A stretch of DNA of 49,889 nt from DATADF01 sp046263155 (GTDB lineage Bacteria > Actinomycetota > CADDZG01 > WHSQ01), in contig JBHELF010000095.1 of the NCBI GenBank assembly GCA_046263155.1, forward strand, positions 1-49,889, given 5' to 3'. Below the pieces are notes generated by a model. It was not told where the DNA came from. It saw nothing but the letters and a program-made list of their open reading frames with translations, and did not search any database. Below are positions 6,603-14,947 of this stretch, one piece after another; the stretch's first letter is position 1, and each line of letters begins with the position of its first letter. The position numbers and the translations under genes are program-made.

Positions 6603-8716
6603 TCGATTTCGTTCGGAGCGCGAATCGCACCCGAAAGTCGGAGGATTCGGTTCGGCTGCGCGCGGCAGTGCTGGGCGCCGTCCTCACGGGCGCGGTCGCA
6701 TTGACCGTCGAGCAGGCCATCGCGATCACAACCGCCGTCATAGTCATCGCGGCGATCCCCGCGGCCTACTGGGTCTCGTACGTGCGCCGGAACGAGGACA
6801 ACTGGCACATCAAGCTCGCCCTTGCGCTCGGCGCGGTCCTGGCCTTGTTCCGCTTCCTCGGTCAGCTGAGCGGGATCGCGACTTTGGACGAGGCCCGGTT
6901 CCCTCTAGCCGACATCTTCCTCTGGGTCCAAGTTCTCCACAGCTTCGACCTGCCCGCACGGAAGGACCTGAACTTCTCTCTCGGTTCGTCGCTCGCCCTG
7001 ATGGCTGTGGCCGGCTCTCTGTCGCAAGACCTTCGCTTCGGTTTCCTGCTGCTTTTGTACTTTGGTTTTGTCGTCGCCTCGCTGTACCTGAGCCACCGCT
7101 CGGACGTCGAAGAGCGAGCCGAGGGGACGATGATCCCGAAGGCGTCCAAGCGCGCGCCGCGTGCCGCCCTGGGCGCACAGATCGCAAGGTCGGCCGTGGC
7201 GACGTTGGTCGCCGCCGGGGCCGTGTTCCTCATACTTCCGCAGCCGCGCGGGGTTCGAACGTTTGCGCTTCCCTTTTCCCTGGGGACCGGAGGGGGACTG
7301 TCCACCCTCGGGCAGATCGTCAATCCGGGATTCCAGAACGGCGCCGCTTTTCGGTCTTCCGGCCAGGCGTTCTACGGCTTCAACGAGCGGCTGGATCTGC
7401 GCGTGCGGGGGAATTTGTCCGACAGCGTCGTGATGCGCGTTCGCTCGACCGCTCCCGCGATGTGGAAGGCGATGATCTTCGATCGTTACGACGGCGTCTC
7501 CTGGAGCGGCGACAGCGGTGATCCCGAGTTTCTCGGCGCGGGCCCCCCGTACGCCTACCCGATCGAGTTCCGGGATCTCGGGCCCAGGATCGACGTCACC
7601 CAAACCTTCTACGTCGAGACGGAGCAGCCGAACGCCATCTTCGCGGCCGGGCAACCCGATGTCGTCTACTACGAGGGCGACGTGGCAATCGACTACAACG
7701 GCGCGCTTCGTCTGGATTCAACCCTTACGCCCGGCACCGTGTACAGCGTCGTGTCGAGCCGGGGGGCGGCTACTCCTCGCGAGCTCCGTCGTGTGCAGAT
7801 GGATCGCTTTCCGACTCGGATCCAGCGCTACCTGCAACTGCCCGACACAGTGCCCCAGCGCGTGCACGACCTGGCTCGGGAGATCACGAGATCCGCGACG
7901 AATCCCTACGACAAGGTCAAGGCGATCGAGGCCTATCTCAGGGACAACTTCCGTTACGACCTCGAATCTCCGGTGCCCCCGGAGGGGCAAGACGCCGTCG
8001 ACCACTTTTTGTTTGAGACGGATGTTGGTTTCTGCGAGCAATTCGCCTCGGCGACGACGGTGATGCTGCGCAGCCTCGGGATTCCGACCCGGTTCGTTGC
8101 CGGGTACGCGGTGGGACGCCGAAATCCATTCACCGGCTATTACGAGGTACGCAACAGCGACGCTCACACGTGGGTTGAGGTGTATTTCCCCAGGTTTGGC
8201 TGGTACGAGTTCGATCCCACTTTTGACATTCCCCCTGCCGAGATGGATCTCGCGGAGTTCGTGCCGCTGGTCCGCGTCTTTCGTTTCCTCGCGGAGAAAA
8301 TCTCGGCCCTCATTCCACGCGGCGCAGGAGGGCTTTTCCGTCAGAGCCTCGTCGTTGCATTTCTCGCCATATTTGGCTTCGGCCTGTTGTACGCGTGGCG
8401 CCGCCTTAGGCCTCCGCCGGTGGAGGCATTCGCGGGCTTGGGGGCCGGAGCCGGCCTCGGTCCCGTAGGCCGAGCATTCCTACGCTTGGAACATGCTCTT
8501 CATCTCAAGAGATTGGGACGTTCGCCCTCCGAGACCGCCGCCGAACTGTTGGCGCGCACGGCCGACATCCGGCAACCCGGCGTGACGCGCGCGCTGCAAG
8601 CTTTCCAAAAGGAGAGGTACGGACCCGAGCCACCGGCCCCTCCGGATGTATCGGCCGCGGTCGCAGAGCTCGATCGACTGGCGGGAGAGTTTCCTACTCC
8701 GGAGCCGGAGGAATAA
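6587..8716 (+). CDS. TgpA-like transglutaminase membrane protein
   Basis: The 709-residue protein resembles bacterial TgpA: several N-terminal membrane helices (to about residue 220), a large extracytoplasmic part with a transglutaminase-core domain, one more membrane helix near residue 590, and a C-terminal cytoplasmic DUF4129-like tail. The papain-like triad is visible: Cys483 in DVGFCEQF, His527 in NSDAHTWVEVYF, and Asp543 in YEFDPTF. It probably remodels cell-envelope proteins or peptidoglycan-linked proteins as a protease or transglutaminase. It is the third gene of the moxR-DUF58 operon. Its last 23 nt overlap the convergent LysM gene. Confidence 0.92.
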   Translation: MSASIIDFVRSANRTRKSEDSVRLRAAVLGAVLTGAVALTVEQAIAITTAVIVIAAIPAAYWVSYVRRNEDNWHIKLALALGAVLALFRFLGQLSGIATLDEARFPLADIFLWVQVLHSFDLPARKDLNFSLGSSLALMAVAGSLSQDLRFGFLLLLYFGFVVASLYLSHRSDVEERAEGTMIPKASKRAPRAALGAQIARSAVATLVAAGAVFLILPQPRGVRTFALPFSLGTGGGLSTLGQIVNPGFQNGAAFRSSGQAFYGFNERLDLRVRGNLSDSVVMRVRSTAPAMWKAMIFDRYDGVSWSGDSGDPEFLGAGPPYAYPIEFRDLGPRIDVTQTFYVETEQPNAIFAAGQPDVVYYEGDVAIDYNGALRLDSTLTPGTVYSVVSSRGAATPRELRRVQMDRFPTRIQRYLQLPDTVPQRVHDLAREITRSATNPYDKVKAIEAYLRDNFRYDLESPVPPEGQDAVDHFLFETDVGFCEQFASATTVMLRSLGIPTRFVAGYAVGRRNPFTGYYEVRNSDAHTWVEVYFPRFGWYEFDPTFDIPPAEMDLAEFVPLVRVFRFLAEKISALIPRGAGGLFRQSLVVAFLAIFGFGLLYAWRRLRPPPVEAFAGLGAGAGLGPVGRAFLRLEHALHLKRLGRSPSETAAELLARTADIRQPGVTRALQAFQKERYGPEPPAPPDVSAAVAELDRLAGEFPTPEPEE

Positions 8717-9167
8717 CGAGCTCCTGACCCACTGCCAGCTCGGTCGGATCGGTGATGCCGTTTTCCTCCGCGATGAGGTCGGCGAGGTCGGGGTCCCCGT
8801 AAAACATGACGGCGATGTCACGTAGCGTGTCCCCGCGTTTCACTATGTAGGTCTGAGCCTCTAGAGACTCGGTAGGCGTCTCGGTGGGGGCCGGAGTGAC
8901 GACCTCGGGCTCGCTCTCCTCCTCCGCGAGACGCGTTTCCAGGTCGTCGATCTCGGCCTGGGCTGCCGTTAGTTGCCGCCGCACGCCGGCCAGCTCTGCG
9001 GAGTCATCGCCGCCGGAGCTCGCTCGGCCCAGCAAGAAAGCGATCACCAGTACGCCCGCGAGAGCGATGATCCGGCCCCAGAGAATGCGGGGTCTTGGAC
9101 GCGGGGTTTCCTCCTCGTAGTAGTCGTAGGTACCCTCGTCCTCGTACGGATCGAACGTCTCCGCCAT
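8694..9167 (-). CDS. LysM-domain single-pass membrane protein
   Basis: The 157-residue protein has an acidic, tyrosine-rich cytoplasmic N-terminus (residues 1-28), one membrane helix (about 30-48), a coiled-coil-like stretch (QLTAAQAEIDDLETRL, about 65-82), a proline/threonine/glutamate linker, and a C-terminal LysM domain (YIVKRGDTLRDIAVMF to QELVIPP) that would bind peptidoglycan. Architecture and size recall small actinobacterial LysM proteins. The ATG has an AAAAGG-type ribosome site 6 nt upstream. It overlaps the convergent transglutaminase gene by 23 nt. Binding to glycan is inferred from the domain only. Confidence 0.87.
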   Translation of the reverse strand: MAETFDPYEDEGTYDYYEEETPRPRPRILWGRIIALAGVLVIAFLLGRASSGGDDSAELAGVRRQLTAAQAEIDDLETRLAEEESEPEVVTPAPTETPTESLEAQTYIVKRGDTLRDIAVMFYGDPDLADLIAEENGITDPTELAVGQELVIPPAPE

Positions 9168-9235
9168 GGTTGGCCTTTTTCGTGCCCGCCCAGCGCCGGC
9201 TACCGGATGCGAGGTTAGCTGATCGCACCCTTTCG

Positions 9236-9295
9236 TCCCAATTGGCCGCCTCCCAATTGGCTACGTCCCAATGGGCTACGTCCCAATGGCGGGCG
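9236..9295. repeat. 15-bp tandem repeat, four copies
   Basis: Four head-to-tail 15-bp units start at 9236, 9251, 9266 and 9281, with consensus TCCCAATTGGCTACG; the first carries CCGCC, and the fourth GGGCG, at the end. A decayed fifth copy may follow to about 9311. The array lies in the 163-bp spacer downstream of the M28 peptidase gene and upstream of the LysM gene, both on the minus strand. The first two units contain the palindrome CCAATTGG. Confidence 0.9.
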
Positions 9296-9330
9296 TCCGC
9301 CTTCCAAATAGTTAGGCCGTGGGTGGGGGA

Positions 9331-10245
9331 CTACCTCGAGCGGCGGAGTCGTCGCAGGAGATCGATATCAACGGCCGCGACGAGGGCGCGCAGAGCGCGG
9401 CCGGTACGGCCCAAATCCTTGGGTTCCATATTGCCGACCGTGTCCGAGGGCGAGTGGAAGTCGGGCTCCTCTCCACTCCACATGAAGGCACCCGAGATCC
9501 CCGCCAGCTCGAACGGGCCATTGTCGGAGCAGTCGCACGTCGTTCGGTACTCGACGTCGATCTCTTTCTTGTCGATCTTGCGCCAGAGAATCCGTCCCAG
9601 AGCGTCCGGCCCGATCCCCGCGGTCCCGACGATCAGAGGGCGTCCGTCGGCCACCATGTCCACGGAGACCATGCCCGCAAGGCGCGCACGCCCCCGGTCT
9701 CCCAGCCGGTTGACGAACACCTCCGAACCGACGTGGTGGCGACCGTCCTCTCCGTACTCTTCCGCGCCGAAAGCAACGAACGTAAGGAACTCCGCCTGGC
9801 TCGTGCCCGCGGCCATACGCGCGGTCTCGAGCAGGACCGCGACGCCGGATGCGTTGTCGTTCGCGCCGGGAGCTTCCGGGACGGAGTCCATGTGACCGCC
9901 CAACAGCACGGGATAGCGCCGAGCTCCCGGCCACCGGGCGATCACGTTCCGTGAGGTCCCTCCGTCCACGGAAAACTTCTGAATGCGAGTTCGATAGCCA
10001 AGAGACTCGAACTCGTCGGCGATATAGCGTGCCCCGCGTCTTTCGTTTGGGGTCGCACGCACACGGATTCCTATGTTGCGCGCCAAAGCCCGCACGTGAA
10101 CCAAGGCACGATCTTTCGAGAAATAGCCGAGCTGTTCGGCCGAGGCAACGCTGCTGCTCCCTACATCGGTCGCGTTCGGCGCAGAGGGATTGCCCCATAA
10201 GGGTGAAAGGGCCGCAATAAGCAGAGCTATCAGTCGACGCGCCAT
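9331..10245 (-). CDS. Secreted M28 family zinc aminopeptidase
   Basis: This is a di-zinc aminopeptidase of family M28, 304 residues from the ATG at 10245. An Ala/Leu-rich signal peptide covers about residues 1-20. Metal ligands and catalytic residues are in GGHMDSVPEAPGANDNASG (His and Asp), FGAEEYGEDG (Glu pair), VDMVADGR (Asp), and DFHSPSDTVGNM (His near the C-terminus). The start was placed at the signal peptide; the upstream in-frame ATG would precede the TACTCT promoter box and reads into the divergent kinase gene. It is divergent from that gene with 23 bp between starts. The family degrades extracellular peptides. Confidence 0.92.
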   Translation of the reverse strand: MARRLIALLIAALSPLWGNPSAPNATDVGSSSVASAEQLGYFSKDRALVHVRALARNIGIRVRATPNERRGARYIADEFESLGYRTRIQKFSVDGGTSRNVIARWPGARRYPVLLGGHMDSVPEAPGANDNASGVAVLLETARMAAGTSQAEFLTFVAFGAEEYGEDGRHHVGSEVFVNRLGDRGRARLAGMVSVDMVADGRPLIVGTAGIGPDALGRILWRKIDKKEIDVEYRTTCDCSDNGPFELAGISGAFMWSGEEPDFHSPSDTVGNMEPKDLGRTGRALRALVAAVDIDLLRRLRRSR

Positions 10246-10254
10246 AACGACAAT

Positions 10255-10261
10255 TAGAGTA
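10255..10261. promoter_or_regulatory. Overlapping divergent -10 elements between M28 and ABC1 kinase genes
   Basis: The heptamer TAGAGTA reads TAGAGT on the plus strand (10255-10260, 8 nt before the kinase ATG) and TACTCT on the minus strand (10261-10256, 10 nt before the M28 ATG). Both genes would have very short or absent leaders. The arrangement copies that at 142-148. Confidence 0.5.
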
Positions 10262-10268
10262 GCGCCGG

Positions 10269-11705
10269 ATGCCCCCCAGAAACGACAGACCAGAGATACC
10301 GACCGGCTGGTTTCAACGCGGGGCGCGGCTCGCCGGACAGACGGGGAAGTCCACGGCACGATTCATTGGAACGCGCATGAAGGCGTTTGCCGCGCCGGAG
10401 AGAGCGCAGGAGTTTCTCTCCGGTTTCCATCAACAGACGGCTCAACAGTTGGTTCAGATGCTCGGTGAGATGAAGGGCGCCGCGATGAAGGTCGGCCAAT
10501 TGGCTTCCTTTTACGAGTTCAGCGTCCCCGGCGAATACCTGGCCACCTATCGCGACGCTCTGACGATGCTTCAGAACTCCGCCCCCCCGATGGATCCCGA
10601 AGCTTCGCGCGCCGTGATCAAGCGAGAGTTCGGTCGATCCGTGGAGGAGGTCTTCACCGACTTCAACGACCAACCGGTCGCCGCCGCCTCTATCGGCCAA
10701 GTGCATCGGGCGAGGCTTCCCACAGGCCAGGACGTCGCCGTAAAGGTCCAGTATCCCGGCGTCGACGACGCGGTCCGGGCCGACATCAAGAACGTCTCAG
10801 CCATGACGAAGTTGGCCGTAGCGATCGCTCCCAATATCGATCCGAAGGACATAGCGAACGAGGTCAAGGAACGCGTGTTGGAGGAATTGGACTACCGGCG
10901 CGAGGCTTCGAATCAGGCCAGGTTCGCGGAGTTGTATGCCGGCCATCCCTACATCGTCGTCCCCAAGGTGTTTCCCGAGTATTGCCGCCAGCGGGTAATC
11001 ACTCAGGAGTTCATAACGGGGCAGCCGTTTCTTTCGGCACTGGAGTGGGACCAGGAGGATAAAGACCGACTCGCCGAGACAGTTTTTCGGTTCTTCTACG
11101 GCAGCCTCAACCGGTTCCTGCTTTTCTCCGCGGATCCCCATCCCGGGAACTACCTATTGCTGGGGAAAAAGAAGGTGGCCTTTCTCGACTTTGGATTGGT
11201 GCGCGCCCTCGATCCGGGCACGCTCGACCTGCTCCTCGAAGTCGTGCAAGCGCTGATAACCGAGGATCGTGAACGCGGCCGTGCGGCGATGGAGGGGCTC
11301 GGCATCCTGCATCACCGAACTCCCGACATAGACGCGATCTGGGACACGTTGAAGCTCTTGAACGCGCCTGTGCTCGAAGACGCGCCCTTCAGAATCGATC
11401 CTCCGCTGGTCCACGAGATTGCGGCCGCCGGATTCGACCCGCGCTCCAGGGCCTTTCAGATCCTGCGAAAGGTTGGCCTTCCCGGTGTGATGGTCACCTT
11501 CAACCGCATGTCGTTTGGCGTCGCGTCCCTACTCGCCCGCCTCGAGGCCACGGCCAATTGGCAGGCCATAGCGCGCGAGCTTTGGGCGGGAGAGCCATCC
11601 CAGACGGACCTCGGAAAGGCCGAGCAGAAATGGCTTCACGCCGCCCATCCCGACCATGTTCCTCCGCTTGTGGCGATGCCGGGAAACGGGAGCGCGCGTT
11701 CGTGA
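10269..11705 (+). CDS. ABC1/UbiB (AarF) family atypical kinase
   Basis: The 478-residue protein is an ABC1/ADCK/UbiB family atypical kinase or ATPase. The defining KxGQ motif is in AAMKVGQLASFYE, the alanine-rich nucleotide loop is AAASIGQVH, the lysine is in VAVKVQYPG, the helix C glutamate in LEELDYRREA, the catalytic Asp in DPHPGNYLL, and the DFG equivalent in FLDFGLVR. In other bacteria these proteins support isoprenoid-quinone metabolism; in an organism without ubiquinone the partner pathway is unclear. The 3' end overlaps pheA by 4 bp (GTGA), so the two are co-transcribed. The start has no Shine-Dalgarno sequence but a -10 box 8 nt upstream. Confidence 0.92.
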   Translation: MPPRNDRPEIPTGWFQRGARLAGQTGKSTARFIGTRMKAFAAPERAQEFLSGFHQQTAQQLVQMLGEMKGAAMKVGQLASFYEFSVPGEYLATYRDALTMLQNSAPPMDPEASRAVIKREFGRSVEEVFTDFNDQPVAAASIGQVHRARLPTGQDVAVKVQYPGVDDAVRADIKNVSAMTKLAVAIAPNIDPKDIANEVKERVLEELDYRREASNQARFAELYAGHPYIVVPKVFPEYCRQRVITQEFITGQPFLSALEWDQEDKDRLAETVFRFFYGSLNRFLLFSADPHPGNYLLLGKKKVAFLDFGLVRALDPGTLDLLLEVVQALITEDRERGRAAMEGLGILHHRTPDIDAIWDTLKLLNAPVLEDAPFRIDPPLVHEIAAAGFDPRSRAFQILRKVGLPGVMVTFNRMSFGVASLLARLEATANWQAIARELWAGEPSQTDLGKAEQKWLHAAHPDHVPPLVAMPGNGSARS

Positions 11706-12532
11706 CCGAGACCGATCCGATCGTCGCGTATCAAGGGGAAGCGGGCGCGTTCTCGGAGGAGGGCTCGTTCGCTTTGTTTCCGGATGTCGACGGCGTTCCG
11801 TTGGCATCCATCCGGCAGGTCTTTGAGGCAGTGGAGGTGGGCCGCGCCGATTATGGAGTCGTCCCCATGGACAACTCGCAGGCGGGCAGCATTAACGAGA
11901 CCTATGACCTCTTTCTGAAGCACGGGCTGCATCTCGTCGGCGAGACGGTCGTTCCGGTGGACCATTGCCTGATCGCGCTTCCCGGGACCGACCTGGAGGA
12001 CATTCGCGAGGTGATATCCCATCCTCAGGCGATCGCTCAGTGCGAGGAGTTTCTGACGGCCCTCGAGGTAAATGTGAGGGCCGAATACGACACGGCGGGG
12101 GCGGTGCGCAAGATCGCCGAGGAAAAGCTCGAGAAGACCGCGGCGATCGCGTCCCGGCGAGCCGCCGACCTCTACGGGCTCCCCATCCTCGCCGAGCGTA
12201 TCCAGACCTATCCCGAGAACTACACACGTTTTGGAGCGGTCTCGCGCAGTCCCACTTCGCTTCAAGAAGCGGACAAGAGCTCGATCATCTTCGGCGTCGG
12301 ACATTTCGCGGGCTCGCTGTATCGCTGCATCGGGGCGTTCGCGACAAGGCACCTGAACCTCACCAAACTAGAGTCGCGGCCGCGTCCGGGGCGTCCCTGG
12401 GAATTCGTCTTCTATGCCGACGTCGAGGCGCCCGCGACGGAACCCGTAATGGTGGAAGCACTAGGCGAACTGAGCGAACACGCGACTTTCACGCGGCTTC
12501 TCGGCAGCTACGCTGCCGGCATCAAGCGCTAG
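11702..12532 (+). CDS. pheA: Prephenate dehydratase
   Basis: PheA converts prephenate to phenylpyruvate in phenylalanine synthesis. From the GTG at 11702 the protein is 276 residues, the normal length of a monofunctional enzyme. The N-terminus has VAYQGEAGAFSEEG, the middle VVPMDNSQAGSI, and the catalytic region NYTRFGAVSR contains the conserved TRF. An ACT domain follows (about residues 195-275) with the ESRP phenylalanine-binding motif (KLESRPRPGRPWEFVF), so feedback inhibition by phenylalanine is likely. The start overlaps the kinase stop (GTGA). A longer frame beginning at 11558 runs inside the kinase gene and was rejected. Confidence 0.95.
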   Translation: MTETDPIVAYQGEAGAFSEEGSFALFPDVDGVPLASIRQVFEAVEVGRADYGVVPMDNSQAGSINETYDLFLKHGLHLVGETVVPVDHCLIALPGTDLEDIREVISHPQAIAQCEEFLTALEVNVRAEYDTAGAVRKIAEEKLEKTAAIASRRAADLYGLPILAERIQTYPENYTRFGAVSRSPTSLQEADKSSIIFGVGHFAGSLYRCIGAFATRHLNLTKLESRPRPGRPWEFVFYADVEAPATEPVMVEALGELSEHATFTRLLGSYAAGIKR

Positions 12533-12546
12533 GGAGGAGTGATTCG

Positions 12547-14028
12547 ATGGCAGTAGTCGAGCTGTTGCCCGAGGTGACTAAGTTCATCGAGGGCGGCCGC
12601 AAGATGTTCATCGGGGGCAAGCCGGTCGACGCGGCTTCGGGCGAGACGTTCGATGTAGTGGATCCCTCCACGGGCAAGGCGTTTGTGTCGGTGCCGAGAG
12701 GAACCGCCGAGGACGTTGACGAGGCGGTGCGCGCAGCGCGCACCGCCTTCGACGACGGACGGTGGAGCTCTCTCCGGCCCGGCAAGCGGACGGAGATCCT
12801 GCTCAAGATCGCGGAGCTGATCAAGAAGAACTCGAATGAGCTCACCCAGATAGAGGCGATGGATGCCGGAAAGCCGCTCAAGGCCGCGTCGGGCGAGATC
12901 TACATGGCGGGAGAGTACTTCCGCTACTACGCGGGGTGGCCGACCAAGGTGCACGGCGAAACCATGCCGACGGGGCCCGAACTCCTCGTTTACTCCCTGC
13001 GCGAGCCCGTCGGTGTCTGCGCCGGGATCATCCCCTGGAACTTTCCTTTACTCATGGCCACATGGAAGGTCGCGGCTGCACTCGCCTTCGGCAACACGAT
13101 CGTTCTGAAGCCGGCCGAGCAAACCCCCCTGACCGCGCTGCGACTAGCGGAGCTGTGCCTGGACGCGGGCGTCCCCGAGGGAGTCGTGAACGTCGTGACC
13201 GGGTACGGCGAGGAGGCAGGAGCGGCCCTCGCGGCTCATCCCGACGTAGACAAGATCGCGTTCACTGGGTCGACCGAGGTCGGCCGCAAGATCCTCCACG
13301 CGTCCGAGGGCAACTTGAAGCGTGTGACGTTGGAGCTCGGAGGAAAGTCCCCCAACATCGTTTTCTCCGATGCCAATCTCAAGAGGGCGGCAGTCGGTTC
13401 GATGTTCGGAGTGTTCGCCAATTCGGGCCAGGTGTGCACTGCCGGCACGAGGATCCTGGTCGAGAAGTCGATCCATGAGGACTTCGTGTCCTCACTTGTG
13501 GACTCTGCCGGGAAGATGAAGTTGGGACCGGCCCTGCAGGAAGACACGACCATGGGCCCGGTCGTCTCGCAGGAACAGCTGGATCGCGTCACTTCCTACA
13601 TCGATATCGGACGTTCCGAGGGGGCCGAGGTCGCCGCCGGCGGCGAGCGGTCGACGGAGCTCGGCGACGGTTATTTCATTCAGCCCACCATCTTTACCGG
13701 GGTCAGCAACGACATGCGCATCGCCCAAGAGGAGATCTTCGGCCCGGTGGCGTCCGTGATTGTCGTCGACGATGTCGAGGAGGCCATCACGGTCGCCAAC
13801 GACACCATGTACGGCCTGGCGGCGGCGGTGTGGACGGACGACATCACCAAGGCGCACCGCGTCGCGCGGGGGATTCGCGCCGGGACGGTCTGGATCAATA
13901 CCACCGGTCTCTACGACCCCGTCGTCCCGTTCGGCGGCTACAAGCAGTCGGGTTACGGAAGGGAGCTGGGCCTGCACTCGATGGAGACCTATACCGTGAC
14001 GAAATCGGTCTGGGTCAACCTGAAGTAG
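12547..14028 (+). CDS. NAD(P)-dependent aldehyde dehydrogenase
   Basis: This is an aldehyde dehydrogenase superfamily enzyme of 493 residues, oxidising an aldehyde to its acid. Visible are the Asn motif IIPWNFPLLMATW, the coenzyme loop FTGSTEVGRKI, the catalytic Glu in TLELGGKSPNIVF, the nucleophilic Cys in NSGQVCTAGTR, and the C-terminal VPFGGYKQSGYGRELG. The pattern resembles the broad ALDH1/betaine-aldehyde group; the substrate cannot be assigned. The ATG at 12547 follows a strong GGGAGGAG site 7 nt upstream, only 14 nt after the pheA stop, so it may be read with that operon. Confidence 0.94.
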   Translation: MAVVELLPEVTKFIEGGRKMFIGGKPVDAASGETFDVVDPSTGKAFVSVPRGTAEDVDEAVRAARTAFDDGRWSSLRPGKRTEILLKIAELIKKNSNELTQIEAMDAGKPLKAASGEIYMAGEYFRYYAGWPTKVHGETMPTGPELLVYSLREPVGVCAGIIPWNFPLLMATWKVAAALAFGNTIVLKPAEQTPLTALRLAELCLDAGVPEGVVNVVTGYGEEAGAALAAHPDVDKIAFTGSTEVGRKILHASEGNLKRVTLELGGKSPNIVFSDANLKRAAVGSMFGVFANSGQVCTAGTRILVEKSIHEDFVSSLVDSAGKMKLGPALQEDTTMGPVVSQEQLDRVTSYIDIGRSEGAEVAAGGERSTELGDGYFIQPTIFTGVSNDMRIAQEEIFGPVASVIVVDDVEEAITVANDTMYGLAAAVWTDDITKAHRVARGIRAGTVWINTTGLYDPVVPFGGYKQSGYGRELGLHSMETYTVTKSVWVNLK

Positions 14029-14041
14029 GCCTCATCGCGTA

Positions 14042-14083
14042 CGGCGCTACTTATCTTGGACGGCCACCCGCCCGCCCCAAAGA
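14042..14083 (+). repeat. Dispersed intergenic repeat, copy A
   Basis: This copy contains TCTTGGACGGCCACCCGCC followed by CGCCCCAAAG. It lies just after the aldehyde dehydrogenase stop. It shares the core RCCCGCCCGCCCCAAA with copies at 36871-36910, 19957-19993 and (minus strand) 14836-14878, all between genes. Confidence 0.65.
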
Positions 14084-14119
14084 TCTGCGATTTTTCACTG
14101 CGCCGGACGCCCCCTTGAG

Positions 14120-14125
14120 TAAGGT
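14120..14125 (+). promoter_or_regulatory. -10 element (TAAGGT) of IscA-fold/acylphosphatase pair
   Basis: TAAGGT is placed for a start near 14132, giving a leader of about 18 nt that contains the AAAGGGG ribosome site at 14137-14143, upstream of the ATG at 14150. No clear -35. Confidence 0.4.
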
Positions 14126-14149
14126 TCGGGAAAGGTAAAGGGGTCGACG

Positions 14150-14443
14150 ATGGCCATACAGGTGACCGACGAGGCGGCGGACGCGTTGCGCCGGTCGCTC
14201 GATCTCGCGGGGATCGATCAAGCGACCGGAGGTGTGCGCCTGCGCGCGGCAAAATCACTGGGCGGTGGGTTGGACGTGATGATCGAGTTCGCGGACAGGC
14301 CGAGTGACGACGAGCAGATCGAGGAGGAACAGGGCATCCGGCTGTTCGTGCATCCCGAACTCCACTCGTTGGTAGCAAATCCGATCGTCGTCCTGGAGCC
14401 ACAGCACGAGCGCGTCGTGGTGCGCTCCTCCGAAGCGCAATGA
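14150..14443 (+). CDS. HesB/IscA-fold protein lacking the cluster-binding cysteines
   Basis: The 97-residue protein follows the HesB/IscA pattern: VTDEAADALRRSL at the start (ItltdaAaeklr-type helix), VRLRAAKSLGGGLDVMIEF in place of the family's glRv-vkggGCsGl-Y-l strand region, then the acidic DDEQIEEEQGIRLFVHPEL segment and a final VVLEPQHERVVV. The length matches. However there is not one cysteine, so the usual Fe-S ligands (one central and a CGC-type pair near the end) are missing. Such cysteine-free relatives occur in Actinobacteria but I know of no assigned function. It overlaps the acylphosphatase start by 4 bp (ATGA). A clear AAAGGGG site precedes the ATG. Confidence 0.72.
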   Translation: MAIQVTDEAADALRRSLDLAGIDQATGGVRLRAAKSLGGGLDVMIEFADRPSDDEQIEEEQGIRLFVHPELHSLVANPIVVLEPQHERVVVRSSEAQ

Positions 14444-14709
14444 TGGTGCGCCGCAAGCTCCTGATCTCGGGACACGTCCAGGGCGTGTTCTTCCGAGACT
14501 CATGTCGTCAGATGGCACGCGAACAGTCCGTGTCGGGATCCGCGCGCAATCTGCCCGACGGGCGCATCGAGATACACCTAGAGGGTTACAAGCCTGCCGT
14601 CGACCGGGTCATCGCATGGTGCCGGCTGGGGCCTCCGATGGCCGAGGTGGAGAGGGTCGAGGTTTACGAAGAGCGCCCCACCGGTCAAAACGGTTTCTCC
14701 GTTAGCTGA
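14440..14709 (+). CDS. acyP: Acylphosphatase
   Basis: Acylphosphatase hydrolyses carboxyl-phosphate bonds in small metabolites such as 1,3-bisphosphoglycerate or carbamoyl phosphate. The 89-residue protein has the signature GHVQGVFFRDS with the phosphate-binding Arg, and ARNLPDGRIEIHLEG with the catalytic Asn. Length and fold order are standard. Start is at ATGATG (14440 or 14443), overlapping the stop of the upstream IscA-fold gene, so both are in one transcript. After it lies a 238-bp non-coding spacer with two repeat copies. Confidence 0.94.
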   Translation: MMVRRKLLISGHVQGVFFRDSCRQMAREQSVSGSARNLPDGRIEIHLEGYKPAVDRVIAWCRLGPPMAEVERVEVYEERPTGQNGFSVS

Positions 14710-14835
14710 GATATGGGGTAACGACCCGCCGCCGCAAACCTCGCTCCACCCCCGCGACGACCGCCGCCTAAACGGCAGGGGCCTGCTCCCTCGTCTGGCA
14801 TGAGCTCGTCTTTGGCCGGCCAGGCGCCCGAGTGA

Positions 14836-14878
14836 CGGTTTTGGGTGGGCGGGTGGCTGACCAGACTGAGCCGCGTCT
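14836..14878 (-). repeat. Dispersed intergenic repeat, copy D
   Basis: Read on the minus strand this is GCGGCTCAGTCTGGTCAGCC then ACCCGCCCACCCAAAACC. It is the best-preserved copy together with B at 36871 and lies in the convergent spacer between acyP and paaD. Confidence 0.7.
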
Positions 14879-14896
14879 AATGAGAAGAGGGTTCCA

Positions 14897-14937
14897 TTCG
14901 GCAAGCGGCGGGCGGCTATCCAAGCTGAGCTACGCCT
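14897..14937 (-). repeat. Dispersed intergenic repeat, diverged copy E
   Basis: On the minus strand this reads GGCGTAGCTCAGCTTGGATA then GCCGCCCGCCGC. The left part aligns with copy D and resembles the D-arm region of a tRNA (GTAGCTCAG.TTGG), but no anticodon or T arm follows, so it is not a tRNA gene. Confidence 0.45.
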
Positions 14938-14947
14938 GATGATTTCG

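Noticed and set aside
14897..14937. tRNA-like sequence on the minus strand (GTAGCTCAG.TTGG)
   Set aside because: No acceptor stem, anticodon loop or T arm (GGTTCRANNCC) follows; it aligns better with the dispersed repeat copy D.
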